NCBI RefSeq assembly: GCF_005222815.1
Contig: NZ_STGB01000006.1
Coordinates: 496,001 to 560,000, forward strand
Direction of reading: 5' to 3'
Length of the DNA: 64,000 nucleotides
Origin: Roseomonas sp. AR75
GTDB lineage: Bacteria; Pseudomonadota; Alphaproteobacteria; Acetobacterales; Acetobacteraceae
Below the pieces are notes generated by a model that was given only the letters and a program-made list of their open reading frames with translations, was not told the origin of the DNA and did not search any database. The translations under genes were made by a program, and so were the position numbers. Positions 9,007 through 17,655 of this stretch are shown in pieces (within the stretch, counting starts at the first letter, position 1; each line of letters opens with the position of its first letter).

Positions 9007-9049
9007 CCCTCTCCACCCGCAAGGGGGGAGAGGGTTGGGTGAGGGGGGG
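9007..9049. repeat. REP-type intergenic palindrome
   Basis: CCCTCTCC (9007-9014) pairs with GGAGAGGG (9027-9034), followed by TTGGGTGAGGGGGG. It is almost identical to the copy at 31985-32027. It lies between the convergent binding-protein and phosphatase genes and could also act as a transcription barrier for both. Confidence 0.75.
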
Positions 9050-9128
9050 CGCCGAGGAGGCAGTCCGGCCTTCCTCGCAGGCGTCTTCCCCCAGCCGATC
9101 CCTTTGCCGCGAACGGGGGCCGCGCGTC

Positions 9129-9797
9129 CTACTCCCTGCGCAGCACCCCATCCACCAGCCGGTCGGCCCAGGCCTTGCTCGTGAAGGCCGCGCGCAGCGC
9201 CGCCTCGTCATAATCCTCCCGCACCCAGTCCAGGAACGGCTTCGGTCCGCGCGCCGCGACGAAGGCCGCGTATTCGCGGAAGAAGGCGTCGAGGATCCCC
9301 GTTCGGCTCGCCGCCACATGGCCGAAGCGCCAGTGCAACTGGTCGAGCGCCGCCTGGACCGGGCGCCCCTGCAGCAGCAGCCAGATCCCCGCGACCAGGC
9401 CCGTGCGGTCGGCGCCCGACTTGCAGTGGATCAGCAGCGGCTCCGGCATGTCGGCGAACAGGCCGGCGATGCGCAGGATGCGGTCCTTGTGCGGCGCGCC
9501 ACGGCTCTCGAAGGGCGCATCGGCATGGATCAGGCCCAGCTCCCCGGCCCGCGCGCGCCCCAGCGCGTCCGACCCGCAATCCTGCCGGTGTCCGCGCAGA
9601 TTGATGACGCTGCGCAGCCCGTGGCGGCGCTGCGCCTGGGCCAGTTGCCAGGGGAGCGGGTGGTTGGAGCGATACAGCCGGCCCGGCTCCACCACGCCCC
9701 AGTTGCGCCAGGACAGGCGCAGCAGGGCGTGATCCACCAGAAGGCTGTTGAGCCAGGCGCCGCGGCGGCCGGCCTGGGTCGAGAGGTCGGGAGGCAC
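9129..9797 (-). CDS. Tyrosine / dual-specificity-type protein phosphatase
   Basis: 222 aa from a GTG. The P-loop HCKSGADRTG holds the catalytic Cys125 and Arg131 of the CX5R phosphatases. The upstream LYRSNHPLPWQL and SVINLRGH segments match the atypical DSP/SIW14-like family used on phosphotyrosine, inositol phosphates or related substrates. A possible general acid is Asp93 in HADAPFES. No signal peptide is visible, so a cytoplasmic enzyme is likely. It is divergent from the small Gln-rich gene at 9897. Substrate unknown; members of this family are sometimes placed near polysaccharide genes, but no such genes are here. Confidence 0.87.
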   Translation of the reverse strand: MPPDLSTQAGRRGAWLNSLLVDHALLRLSWRNWGVVEPGRLYRSNHPLPWQLAQAQRRHGLRSVINLRGHRQDCGSDALGRARAGELGLIHADAPFESRGAPHKDRILRIAGLFADMPEPLLIHCKSGADRTGLVAGIWLLLQGRPVQAALDQLHWRFGHVAASRTGILDAFFREYAAFVAARGPKPFLDWVREDYDEAALRAAFTSKAWADRLVDGVLRRE

Positions 9798-9896
9798 GGC
9801 GCCGATATGGCCGGGCCCGGCGCCGAAGGCCAGATGCCGCGCGAACGCGATGCGCGGCGGGGCGTTCTGGTCCCTCCATCACAGGGACAGGACGTC

Positions 9897-10103
9897 ATGT
9901 CGAACAAGGCCAAGATGCCGCCGGTGCCGGCGGACCAGGTCAGCCCCGCCGGAACGGGCAGCGCCACGCCCGGAAAGGGAAGGCTGCCGCAGGAACAGGC
10001 GGAGCAGAACGCGGAATCCAAGAACCGCGAGACCGAGCAGCAGGGCCGCCAGGGCAACACCTGGCAGAACACGCACCACCAGGGCTACCAGCAGGATCGG
10101 TAG
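9897..10103 (+). CDS. Small hydrophilic Gln/Asn-rich protein, unknown function
   Basis: 68 aa, no hydrophobic segment. The N-terminal half is rich in Pro, Ala and Gly; the C-terminal half is rich in Gln, Glu and Asn and ends NTHHQGYQQDR. It is probably disordered. The ATG follows GGGACAGG by several bases, and a hairpin (10126-10144) follows the stop, both supporting a real small gene. It is divergent from the phosphatase gene. I do not recognise a family. Confidence 0.6.
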   Translation: MSNKAKMPPVPADQVSPAGTGSATPGKGRLPQEQAEQNAESKNRETEQQGRQGNTWQNTHHQGYQQDR

Positions 10104-10125
10104 GGGATCGGCGGCAGGCGGAAGA

Positions 10126-10144
10126 CCGGGGCAACCAGCCCCGG
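10126..10144. terminator. Hairpin between convergent genes
   Basis: CCGGGGC, a 5-nt loop (aacca), then GCCCCGG: a perfect 7-bp stem between the small Gln-rich gene (plus) and the Bug gene (minus). There is no T-run on either side, so termination is inferred from position and stem strength. Confidence 0.5.
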
Positions 10145-10160
10145 CCCCCGCCAACGCTGG

Positions 10161-11135
10161 CTACTCGACGCGGGCGCCGCTGACCCGCACCGCCTCGACC
10201 CAGCCCGGCCGGTCGCGGTCGGCGCGGGCGGACATCTCCTCCGGCGTGGACCACACGGCCAGGGCGCCGGCGCGGAGGAAGCGCTGCTTGAAGCTGTCCT
10301 CCGCGGCGATGCCGCGCAGCGCCTCGTTCAGCCGCGCGATGATCGGGCGCGGCGTGCCGGCGGGGAAGACAAAGCCCTGCCAGGAGGTCAACACGAAGTT
10401 GGGCACGCCCGCCTCCGCCATGGTCGGCACGTCCGGCATGGTCGGCCAGCGCTCGGCCGAGGTCACGGCCAGGCAGCGCATCCGGCCCTCGGTGATCACC
10501 GGAACGTAGCTGGCGAGGTTGTCCAGCGCGAAGTCGAGATCGCCCGAGAGCATCGCCGGGATGGTCTGCGCCGCGCCGCGGAACGGCACATGCGTCGCCT
10601 CGATGCCCAGGCGCGCGGCGAACAGCGCGCCGGAGAGATGCGGCGTCGTGCCGACGCCCGGCGAACCGTAGGAGATCCCGCCGCGCTTGGCCTTCGCCCA
10701 GGTGATGAACTCGCCGAGCGTCTTCGCCGGGTTGTGCTGCGCCGCGACGATGGCCGCGTTCGGCAGGTCCCAGGCGATGCCGGCGGGCACCAGGTCCTTT
10801 GCGGGGTCGTAGGGCAGGCGGGCATACAGCACCGGGTTGATGCAGAGATGCCCGACCGAGGCGATGGAGAACACCGACCCGTCCGGCGTGGACTTCGCCA
10901 TCGCGTCGAGGCCGATATTGCCGCCGGCGCCCGCGCGGTTCTCCACCAGGAAATTCGCGCCGAGCACCGCCTGCAGACGCTCGGCGTAGAGCCGCACCAG
11001 CACGTCGGTGGAGCCGCCGGGCGGCCAGGGCACGATGATCCGCACATTGCCCGAGGGCCATTGCGGCTGGCCGAGCGCCGGCGCGGCAAGGGGTGCGGCC
11101 AGCGCGGTGGCGAGCAGGCTGCGGCGTGCGATCAT
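10161..11135 (-). CDS. Bug-family (tripartite tricarboxylate transporter) periplasmic binding protein
   Basis: 324 aa. A signal peptide begins MIARRSLLATALAAPLAAPALG. The mature start NVRIIVPWPPGGSTDVLVR and the ENRAGAGGNIGLDAMAKS block are the Bug/TctC hallmarks, as is the late FPAGTPRPIIARLNEAL. These proteins bind carboxylates or other small organic ligands in the periplasm. The ATG at 11135 is chosen over an earlier in-frame start because AGGGAG precedes it and it begins the signal peptide. No TctA/TctB membrane genes are nearby. Ligand unknown. Confidence 0.93.
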   Translation of the reverse strand: MIARRSLLATALAAPLAAPALGQPQWPSGNVRIIVPWPPGGSTDVLVRLYAERLQAVLGANFLVENRAGAGGNIGLDAMAKSTPDGSVFSIASVGHLCINPVLYARLPYDPAKDLVPAGIAWDLPNAAIVAAQHNPAKTLGEFITWAKAKRGGISYGSPGVGTTPHLSGALFAARLGIEATHVPFRGAAQTIPAMLSGDLDFALDNLASYVPVITEGRMRCLAVTSAERWPTMPDVPTMAEAGVPNFVLTSWQGFVFPAGTPRPIIARLNEALRGIAAEDSFKQRFLRAGALAVWSTPEEMSARADRDRPGWVEAVRVSGARVE

Positions 11136-11237
11136 CGGGCGTCTCCCTGTTGCTTGACGCCGCGTCGGTGGCACGGGGAGGGGCGCAAGGCAAGGTGCCG
11201 TGCCGCTCCCCGGCCTGCGCCGGAAGCCTGCCGCGGA

Positions 11238-11750
11238 TCAGCCGTCCCGGCGTGCCTGCGCCGCCTTGTTCTGCTGGCTGACGCTGCCGACGCGGCCCGG
11301 ATTGACGCCGCGATGGCCCTTCCCGCTCGGGTTGGCGCGCATGCCGCGGCCGGCCGTCGGGCCGCCCTGCGGATGCGCGGCCCGCGCCGCCTGCTTGCGC
11401 GCCAGTGCCGCCCGCATCGCCGCGCGATGCTCCTCCCGCCGGCGCTCCTCGGTCAGCGCGTCGAAGCGGCTGTTCACGCGCTTCAGCGCCGCGGCATAGA
11501 CCTGCTTGCGCTGCGCCAGCTTGCCGTGCTCGGCGGTCGCGGCGCGGCGGGCATCGCCCTTGCCGGACCGGGCGCGGCGGCCCTCGCGCAGCAGGTCGCG
11601 CGCCTTGGCATGGTGCTCGCGCAGGCGGTTCGCCAGGCTGCGCAGTTCCTCGGCGGGCAGCGCCTCGATCTCCGGGTAGTGGGTCGGTGCCACGACCTGA
11701 TAGGCCGCTTCCCCGAGCAGGGCGCGCTCGTCGCGCTTGGTGGTCGCCAT
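11238..11750 (-). CDS. Basic, coiled-coil-rich protein of unknown function
   Basis: 170 aa, ATG with GAGGAGG just upstream. No signal or membrane segment. The middle (about residues 35-115) is highly charged and helical, likely a coiled coil: EELRSLANRLREHHAKARDL and later FDALTEERRREEHRAAMRAA. The C-terminal 50 residues are Arg/Lys/Gly-rich and look disordered (GGPTAGRGMRANPSGKGHRG). The composition suggests nucleic-acid binding, but no known domain is recognised. It stands between the Bug gene and the molybdenum hydroxylase genes, all on the minus strand. Confidence 0.72.
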   Translation of the reverse strand: MATTKRDERALLGEAAYQVVAPTHYPEIEALPAEELRSLANRLREHHAKARDLLREGRRARSGKGDARRAATAEHGKLAQRKQVYAAALKRVNSRFDALTEERRREEHRAAMRAALARKQAARAAHPQGGPTAGRGMRANPSGKGHRGVNPGRVGSVSQQNKAAQARRDG

Positions 11751-11812
11751 GTCTGAAGTCCTCCTCGCGCGCTGATACGGTGCCGGCGCGACCGGGTCCA
11801 GGCCCACCCTTC

Positions 11813-14014
11813 TCAGGCTTGGCCGAGGCGTTCCTGGCTGAAGGGGAGGCTGCGGATGCGCCGGCCGGTCAGCACCGCGAGCGCATTCGCCACCGCCGGC
11901 GGCACGCCCGGCACGCCGGGCTCGCCCACGCCGCCCATCGGCGCGCCGCTCTCCACGATGCGCACCTGCACGCGCGGCATCTCGGCGCGCGACAGGATGC
12001 GGTAGGTGTCGAAATTGCGCTGGCGCGGCCTGCCATCCTCGAACACCACCGCCTCGAAGGCGGCTGAGGACAGGCCGATGCAGACGGCGCTTTCCACCTG
12101 CGCCGCGACGATGGCGGGATTGACCACGCTTCCCGGATCGATCGCCACGAAGACCTCGTGCACCACCGCCGCCCCGTCGCGGACGGACACCTCCGCGATG
12201 GTCGCGACCTCCGAGCCGAAGGGCGAGGCCATGGCAAGGCCGCGCGCGCGGCGCGTGCCATCCGGCGTGTCGTAGGGCCCGCGCCGCCAGCCGCCCGAAA
12301 GCTCAACCACCGCGTCCAGCAGCGCGAGGTGCCGCGCGCTATGCGCCAGATGCGCCCGGCGGAAGGCCAGCGGGTCCTGCCCCGCGGCCTCGGCGACCTC
12401 GTCGAGGAAGGCCTCGTAGAAGAAGTCGTTCATCGAGTGCCCGACCGAGCGCCAGAAGCCGATGTTCACCGCATGCGGCACATGCACCCAGTCCACCCGG
12501 CGGTTCGGGATGTCGTAGGGCTTGCCGGCGAGGCCCTCCACCGCGCTGCTGTCCATCGGCGGGTTGCCGAGCCGCTCCGGGCCGAAATGCCGCGCCACCG
12601 GCCCTTCGCCGGGCACGGTCGCATGCAGCGCCACGATGCGGCCCTGCCCGTCCAGCCCCGCGCGCAGCCGTGCGAAGGACAGCGGCCGGTAGGCGTCGCG
12701 CGAGAACTCCTCCTCGCGCGTCCAGATCACCTTCACCGGCTTCTCCACCGCGCGTGCCAGGCGGATGGCCTGGTTCATCGGGTGCTGTGGGCCATAGGCG
12801 AAGTGCCGGCCGAAGAAGCCGCCGAGCAGCGGCGAATGGATGCGCACCTTTGCCGCCTCGATCCCCGCCTCGCGCGCGGCGATGCCCTGGAACAGCTCCG
12901 GCGCCTGGTTCGGCACCCAGGCATCCAGCGTGCCGTCGGCGTTGAAGCCCACCGTGGCAGAGGGCGGCTCGAGCTGGGCATGGGCGAGATAGGGCGCGTC
13001 GTAATCCGCCTCCACGCGCTGCGCCGCGGCCGCCAGCGCGGCCGGCGCGTCGCCGCGGAGGTCGCCGGCAGGGTTGCCGCCCGCATCGGCCTGCGCCCGC
13101 AGCAGCCCGAGATGCCCGGCGGAGGAAAAATCCTCCGGCACCACCGCCTGGCCGGAGAGCGCGGTCCAGACCACCTCCAGCTTCGCCGCCGCCTGGCGGG
13201 CGCGCCAGAAGCTGTCGGCCAGCACGGCCACCGCGCCGGGCAGGCGGTGGACGGAATGCACGCCGGGCATGGCGCGCAACGCCGCCTCGTTCAGCACCTC
13301 GCCCGGCTCGGCGCCCGCTCGCGGGGCGTGCCGCACCGCGGCCTGCAGCATGCCCTCCACCGCCATGTCGATGGCGTAGCGCGCCTGGCCGGTGGCCTTG
13401 GCGCGGCTGTCGAGCCGCGGCGCCGGGTGGCCGATCAGCCGGAACGGACCGGCCTTCGGCCGCGCATCGGCCGGCACGGGCAGCGCCGCGGCGTCCTGCG
13501 CCAGGGCGCCATAGGCAATGCGGCGGCCGGAGGGTGCATGCACGACGAAGCCCGGCTCGGTGCTGCATTCCGTCAACGGCACCGCCAGCCGTTCGGCCGC
13601 GGCCTGCACCAGCATCGCCCGCGCGGTGGCGCCGAGCAGGCGGAAATGCGCGTAGCTGCCGCGCACGGAGAAGCTTCCGCCGGTGACGCGGCGCGTGCCG
13701 CCCGCCAGCACCTGGTAGTCAGCGCCGGCGGGCGCCGTCTCGACCGCGAAGGCGTCGAGATCGGCGTCCAGCTCCTCCGCCACGATCTGCGCGACCGCGG
13801 TGTGGATGCCCTGGCCGCCCTCCGCGAAGGGGCTTTGGAGCGTGATGCGGCCATCCGGCGCGATGGCCAGATAGGCCGCGACCTTGCGCGCATGGGGCGT
13901 GGCCGGCGCCGGCTTTGCGCGCCCTTCGCGGCGCGGCAGGCCGATGGCCAGCACCAGCCCGCCGCCCAAGGCGCCGGCCAGCGCGGCACGGCGCGAGAGA
14001 TTGCGCGCCCTCAC
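11813..14014 (-). CDS. Molybdopterin-dependent hydroxylase, large subunit (IorB-like)
   Basis: 733 aa. A Tat-type leader (RNLSRRAALAGALGGG) starts the protein, as in isoquinoline 1-oxidoreductase beta subunits. Molybdopterin contact regions are seen: FAEGGQGIHTAVAQIVAEEL near the start, LLGGFFGRHFAYGPQHP in the middle, and GVGEPGVPGVPPAVANAL near the end, where the GxGE glutamate is the expected catalytic base. The GTG start overlaps the small-subunit stop by 3 nt. With the small subunit it would hydroxylate an N-heterocycle or oxidise an aldehyde in the periplasm; the substrate cannot be read from sequence. Confidence 0.93.
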   Translation of the reverse strand: MRARNLSRRAALAGALGGGLVLAIGLPRREGRAKPAPATPHARKVAAYLAIAPDGRITLQSPFAEGGQGIHTAVAQIVAEELDADLDAFAVETAPAGADYQVLAGGTRRVTGGSFSVRGSYAHFRLLGATARAMLVQAAAERLAVPLTECSTEPGFVVHAPSGRRIAYGALAQDAAALPVPADARPKAGPFRLIGHPAPRLDSRAKATGQARYAIDMAVEGMLQAAVRHAPRAGAEPGEVLNEAALRAMPGVHSVHRLPGAVAVLADSFWRARQAAAKLEVVWTALSGQAVVPEDFSSAGHLGLLRAQADAGGNPAGDLRGDAPAALAAAAQRVEADYDAPYLAHAQLEPPSATVGFNADGTLDAWVPNQAPELFQGIAAREAGIEAAKVRIHSPLLGGFFGRHFAYGPQHPMNQAIRLARAVEKPVKVIWTREEEFSRDAYRPLSFARLRAGLDGQGRIVALHATVPGEGPVARHFGPERLGNPPMDSSAVEGLAGKPYDIPNRRVDWVHVPHAVNIGFWRSVGHSMNDFFYEAFLDEVAEAAGQDPLAFRRAHLAHSARHLALLDAVVELSGGWRRGPYDTPDGTRRARGLAMASPFGSEVATIAEVSVRDGAAVVHEVFVAIDPGSVVNPAIVAAQVESAVCIGLSSAAFEAVVFEDGRPRQRNFDTYRILSRAEMPRVQVRIVESGAPMGGVGEPGVPGVPPAVANALAVLTGRRIRSLPFSQERLGQA

Positions 14015-14463
14015 GCCGGCTCCGCCGCGCGCCGCACCCCGGCGGCGATCGCGTTGTAGGTGCCGCAGCGACACAGATTGCTCATCGCGGCCTGGATTGC
14101 GGCCTCGGAGGGCCTCGGCGCCTGCTTCAGCAGGGCGGTGGCCGCCATCACCTGGCCGGACTGGCAGTAGCCGCATTGCGGCACGTCCAGCGCCACCCAG
14201 GCCTCCACCACGCGCCGCCCGACCGGATCGGCCTCGACCGCCTCGATGGTGGTGATGGCGCGCCCGCCGAGATCCGCCACCGGCAACTGACACGAACGTA
14301 TGGCGACGCCGTCCACCAGAACCGTGCAGGCGCCGCATTGCGCGATGCCGCAGCCGTATTTCGTGCCGGTGAGGCCCAGCGTGTCGCGCAGCACCCAGAG
14401 CAGCGGCGTATCGCCTTCGACCTCCACGCGGCGCCGTTCGCCATTCACGGTGATCTCGACCAT
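14011..14463 (-). CDS. [2Fe-2S] subunit of molybdenum hydroxylase (IorA-like)
   Basis: 150 aa. The plant-type [2Fe-2S] cluster ligands are in YGCGIAQCGACTVLVDG, with the fourth at SCQLP. The C-terminal cluster ligands are in CGYCQSGQ and NLCRCGTYN. The length matches the small subunit of IorAB-type enzymes. It passes electrons from the molybdenum centre in the large subunit to an external acceptor. There is no FAD subunit gene here, as expected for the IorAB type, which uses a cytochrome acceptor. AGGAGAAGG precedes the ATG. Translation is coupled to the large subunit. Confidence 0.95.
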   Translation of the reverse strand: MVEITVNGERRRVEVEGDTPLLWVLRDTLGLTGTKYGCGIAQCGACTVLVDGVAIRSCQLPVADLGGRAITTIEAVEADPVGRRVVEAWVALDVPQCGYCQSGQVMAATALLKQAPRPSEAAIQAAMSNLCRCGTYNAIAAGVRRAAEPA

Positions 14464-14575
14464 TCCCGGCCTTCTCCTGGACGCGCTCCCCGAAGGCGCC
14501 TGGCCGGCAAGGTGTCGCCCCCGGCGCAGCCTGTCGAGCGACGGCTTGTATCGGTGCGCCGCCGCAATCGGCCTG

Positions 14576-15466
14576 TCAGGGCCAGCCGGTCTCCGGCGGC
14601 AGGGACATCAGGATGGCCTCGACATTCCCGCCGGTCTTGAGCCCGAAGATGGTGCCGCGGTCGTAGAGCAGGTTGAACTCCACGTAGCGCCCGCGGCGGA
14701 CCAGCTGGTGCGCGCGTTCCTCCGCCGTCCAGGGCTCGTGCATCCGCTTGCGGACGATGGCGGGGTAGGATTGCAGGAAGGCCTCGCCGACGTCGCGGGT
14801 GAAGGCGAAGTCGGCCTCGATCCCCTTGCCCGGCGTGCGGTCGCCCAGCCAGTCGTAGAAGATGCCGCCGAGGCCGCGCGGCTCCTTGCGGTGCGGCAGG
14901 TAGAAATACTCGTCGCACCACTGCTTGAAGCGCGGGTAATAGGTCTCGTCGTGGCGGTCGCAGGCGGCCTTGAAGGCGGCGTGGAAATCGGCCGCGTCGT
15001 CCTTCGAGTGCGGCGCGGCGTGGTCCATCGGCGTGATGTCTCCGCCGCCGCCGAACCAGGCATTCGTGGTGACGATGAAGCGCGTGTTCATGTGCGCCGC
15101 CGGCACGCGCGGACTGCGCATATGCGCGACGAGCGAGACGCCGGTGGCGAGGAAGCGCGGATCGGCCTCGGCGCCCGGGATCTGCTTGCGGAATTCCGGG
15201 GAGAACTCGCCGAAAACGGTGGAGACGTTGACGCCCACCTTCTCGAAGACGCGGCCCTTCATCACGGACATCACGCCGCCGCCGCCCTCGGGCCGGTCCC
15301 AGGCGGTGCGGACGAAGCGGCCCGGGGGCATCCCGGCATGCGGGCCGGACGCAAGCGCATCCTCGCAGGCCTCGAAGGCGGCGCAGAGCCGGTCGCGCAG
15401 CGATTCGAACCAGCCGCGGGCGGTGGGGACCAGGGGGTGGTCGAGCGGGGCGGGCTGCCCGGTCAT
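14576..15466 (-). CDS. hemF: Oxygen-dependent coproporphyrinogen III oxidase
   Basis: 296 aa, the normal length of HemF. Conserved blocks are present: WDRPEGGGGVMSVMKG, VNVSTVFGEFSPEF, WFGGGGDITPMDHAAPHS with the catalytic histidine region, and RRGRYVEFNLLYDRGT near the end. The enzyme converts coproporphyrinogen III to protoporphyrinogen IX with O2 in the cytoplasm, so aerobic haem synthesis is likely. It is transcribed away from petABC across a 293-bp gap; both serve cytochrome production, but no shared regulatory site is obvious. Confidence 0.97.
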   Translation of the reverse strand: MTGQPAPLDHPLVPTARGWFESLRDRLCAAFEACEDALASGPHAGMPPGRFVRTAWDRPEGGGGVMSVMKGRVFEKVGVNVSTVFGEFSPEFRKQIPGAEADPRFLATGVSLVAHMRSPRVPAAHMNTRFIVTTNAWFGGGGDITPMDHAAPHSKDDAADFHAAFKAACDRHDETYYPRFKQWCDEYFYLPHRKEPRGLGGIFYDWLGDRTPGKGIEADFAFTRDVGEAFLQSYPAIVRKRMHEPWTAEERAHQLVRRGRYVEFNLLYDRGTIFGLKTGGNVEAILMSLPPETGWP

Positions 15467-15759
15467 CGTGTGGCGAATCCTCCGCGCGGCGCGGTGATCG
15501 CGCCCGTGCGGGCAAGATTGGCAGGGCCCCGCAGGGCTGGCGACCCCCGCGCGGCGCGCGCCTTGCCGCGATTTCAGGATCGGGGCCGGATGGACAGCCT
15601 TGAAGTCGCGCCTTTATATGCGCCGCAACGTCGCCGTGGGCCGGCGCAGGCAACCCATGCTCGTCCGCGTTGCGGCGGGCGCCGGGGCCGCGTCAGCCAG
15701 GATTGGATTGACGCCGCGCGCCGCCGCCAGCGGTGGCGTGTCGCGGAAGGGGAAGAACG
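15467..15759. other. Divergent intergenic region between hemF and petA
   Basis: 293 bp with no supported gene. It must hold the promoters of both hemF and the pet operon. A TTGAAG at 15600-15605 and a TATATG nearby are at poor spacing, so I do not call a promoter. No terminator-like hairpin was found. Confidence 0.4.
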
Positions 15760-16317
15760 ATGGCCGAAGCGATGGCGCCCCACCCGGCGCCCCATGGGGA
15801 GGCGGGTGACACCCGCCGCGACTTCCTGAAGCTCACCGCGGGTGCCTTCGCAGCGGTCGGCGTCGGCGCGATCGCCTGGCCCTTCATCGATTCGATGAAC
15901 CCGGCGCGCGACGTGCTGGCGCTCTCCAGCACCGAGGCGGACCTTGCGCCGGTGGCGGTGGGGCAGGCGATCACCGTGTCCTGGCGCGGCAAGCCGGTCT
16001 TCATCAAGCGCCGCACGGAGGAGGAGATCCGCGCCGCGCGCGCCGTGCCGCTCTCCGAGCTGCGCGATCCGCAGACGGACCAGTCCCGCGTGATCCGCGA
16101 TCCCTGGCTGGTGGTGATCGGGGTCTGCACGCATCTGGGCTGCATCCCGCTGGGCCAGAAGCCGACCGACCCGCATGGCGATTTCGGCGGCTGGTTCTGC
16201 CCCTGCCACGGCAGCCACTACGACACATCGGGGCGCATCCGCCTCGGCCCGGCGCCGGCGAACCTTGCGGTTCCCGAATACGCCTTCACCTCCGACACGC
16301 AGATCCGCATCGGCTGA
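15760..16317 (+). CDS. petA: Ubiquinol-cytochrome c reductase Rieske iron-sulfur protein
   Basis: 185 aa. A Tat-like motif (TRRDFLKLTAGAFAAVG) leads into the single N-terminal membrane anchor. The Rieske cluster motifs are CTHLGC (Cys123, His125, with Cys128 in the disulfide) and CPCHGSHYDTSGR (Cys147, Cys149, His150). It carries electrons from ubiquinol to cytochrome c1 in complex III. The ATG at 15760 has GGAAGGGGAAG just upstream; an earlier in-frame start at 15733 would not have that site. First gene of the petABC operon. Confidence 0.97.
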   Translation: MAEAMAPHPAPHGEAGDTRRDFLKLTAGAFAAVGVGAIAWPFIDSMNPARDVLALSSTEADLAPVAVGQAITVSWRGKPVFIKRRTEEEIRAARAVPLSELRDPQTDQSRVIRDPWLVVIGVCTHLGCIPLGQKPTDPHGDFGGWFCPCHGSHYDTSGRIRLGPAPANLAVPEYAFTSDTQIRIG

Positions 16318-16383
16318 TCCGGCGCCGGGGCGCCTTCCGCGTCCCATCCGGCGGCCCGACCAACCCGAGGAGCCACAGTCCCG

Positions 16384-17655
16384 ATGGCCATCGGCCTTCA
16401 CCAGAGCGACTTCAAGAACCCGGTTGTGCGCTGGATCGACAGCCGCATGCCGATCTTCACCATGATGCAGAAGGAGTACGGGACGTTCCCAACGCCCCGT
16501 AACTTCAACTACTTCTGGAATTTCGGCGCGCTCGCGATGATCAACCTGATGATCATGATCGCGACCGGCATCTTCCTGTCGATGCACTACACCGCGCATA
16601 CCTCGATGGCGTTCGACAGCGTCGAGCGCATCATGCGCGACGTGAATTTCGGCTGGCTGCTGCGCTACGTGCACATGAACGGCGCCAGCATGTTCTTCAT
16701 CGTCGTCTACATCCACATCTGGCGCGGCCTCTGGTACGGTTCCTACAAGGCGCCGCGCGAGCTGCTGTGGATCCTCGGCGTGGTGATCTTCCTGCTGATG
16801 ATGGCCACCGCCTTCATGGGCTACGTGCTGCCGTGGGGCCAGATGTCCTTCTGGGGCGCCACCGTCATCACCAACCTGTTCAGCGCCATCCCCATCGTCG
16901 GCGAGAACATCGTGATCTGGCTGTGGGGCGGCTTCAGCGTGGACAACCCGACGCTCAGCCGGTTCTTCAGCCTGCACTACCTGCTGCCCTTCGTGATCGT
17001 CGGCGTGGTGTTCCTGCATGTCGCGGCGCTGCACATCACAGGCTCGAACAACCCGCTCGGCATCGACCCGAAGGGCCCGCAGGACACCATCCCCTTCCAT
17101 CCCTACTACACCATCAAGGACAGCGTCGGGATGGTGGTTTATTTCATCGTCTTCGCCTTCCTGGTGTTCTTCGCGCCGAACTACCTGGGCCATCCGGACA
17201 ACTACATTCCTGCCAACCCGCTGGTGACGCCGGCGCATATCGTGCCGGAGTGGTACTTCCTGCCCTTCTACGCGATCCTGCGCGCGGTGCCGGACAAGCT
17301 GGGCGGCGTGGTGCTGATGTTCGCCTCCATCGCCATCCTGTTCATCCTGCCCTGGCTCGACACCTCCTCGGTGCGCTCCATGCGCTTCCGCCCGGTGGCG
17401 AAGTGGTTCCTGGTGCTCTGGGGGCTGAACTTTGCGGTGCTGATGTGGGTGGGCGCGAAGCCGGCCGAGGGCCACTACGTGACCATCGCCCGCTTCGCGA
17501 CGGCGTATTACTTCCTGTATTTCCTGGTGATCCTGCCGCTGCTCGGCCGGCTTGAGCGGCCGCTGAGCCTGCCGGAAAGCATCGCCAAGCCCGTGCTGCG
17601 CGGGGGTGGGCCGCTGCCCGCCGGCGCCGCGGCGAAGCCGATGGAGAAGGCCTGA
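16384..17655 (+). CDS. petB: Cytochrome b of the bc1 complex
   Basis: 423 aa with eight to nine membrane helices. Haem-ligand histidines fall in RYVHMNGASMFFIVVYIHIW and in FLHVAALHITGSNN. The Qo-site PEWY motif is intact in PEWYFLPFYAILR. It oxidises ubiquinol at Qo and reduces quinone at Qi. GAGGAG lies about 15 nt upstream of the ATG. The TGA of this gene shares bases with the ATG of cytochrome c1 (TGATG), so the two are co-translated. Confidence 0.98.
   Translation: MAIGLHQSDFKNPVVRWIDSRMPIFTMMQKEYGTFPTPRNFNYFWNFGALAMINLMIMIATGIFLSMHYTAHTSMAFDSVERIMRDVNFGWLLRYVHMNGASMFFIVVYIHIWRGLWYGSYKAPRELLWILGVVIFLLMMATAFMGYVLPWGQMSFWGATVITNLFSAIPIVGENIVIWLWGGFSVDNPTLSRFFSLHYLLPFVIVGVVFLHVAALHITGSNNPLGIDPKGPQDTIPFHPYYTIKDSVGMVVYFIVFAFLVFFAPNYLGHPDNYIPANPLVTPAHIVPEWYFLPFYAILRAVPDKLGGVVLMFASIAILFILPWLDTSSVRSMRFRPVAKWFLVLWGLNFAVLMWVGAKPAEGHYVTIARFATAYYFLYFLVILPLLGRLERPLSLPESIAKPVLRGGGPLPAGAAAKPMEKA

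Noticed and set aside
12158..14059. Plus-strand open frame opposite to the molybdenum hydroxylase large subunit
   Set aside because: Arg/His-rich shadow of the conserved gene on the other strand.
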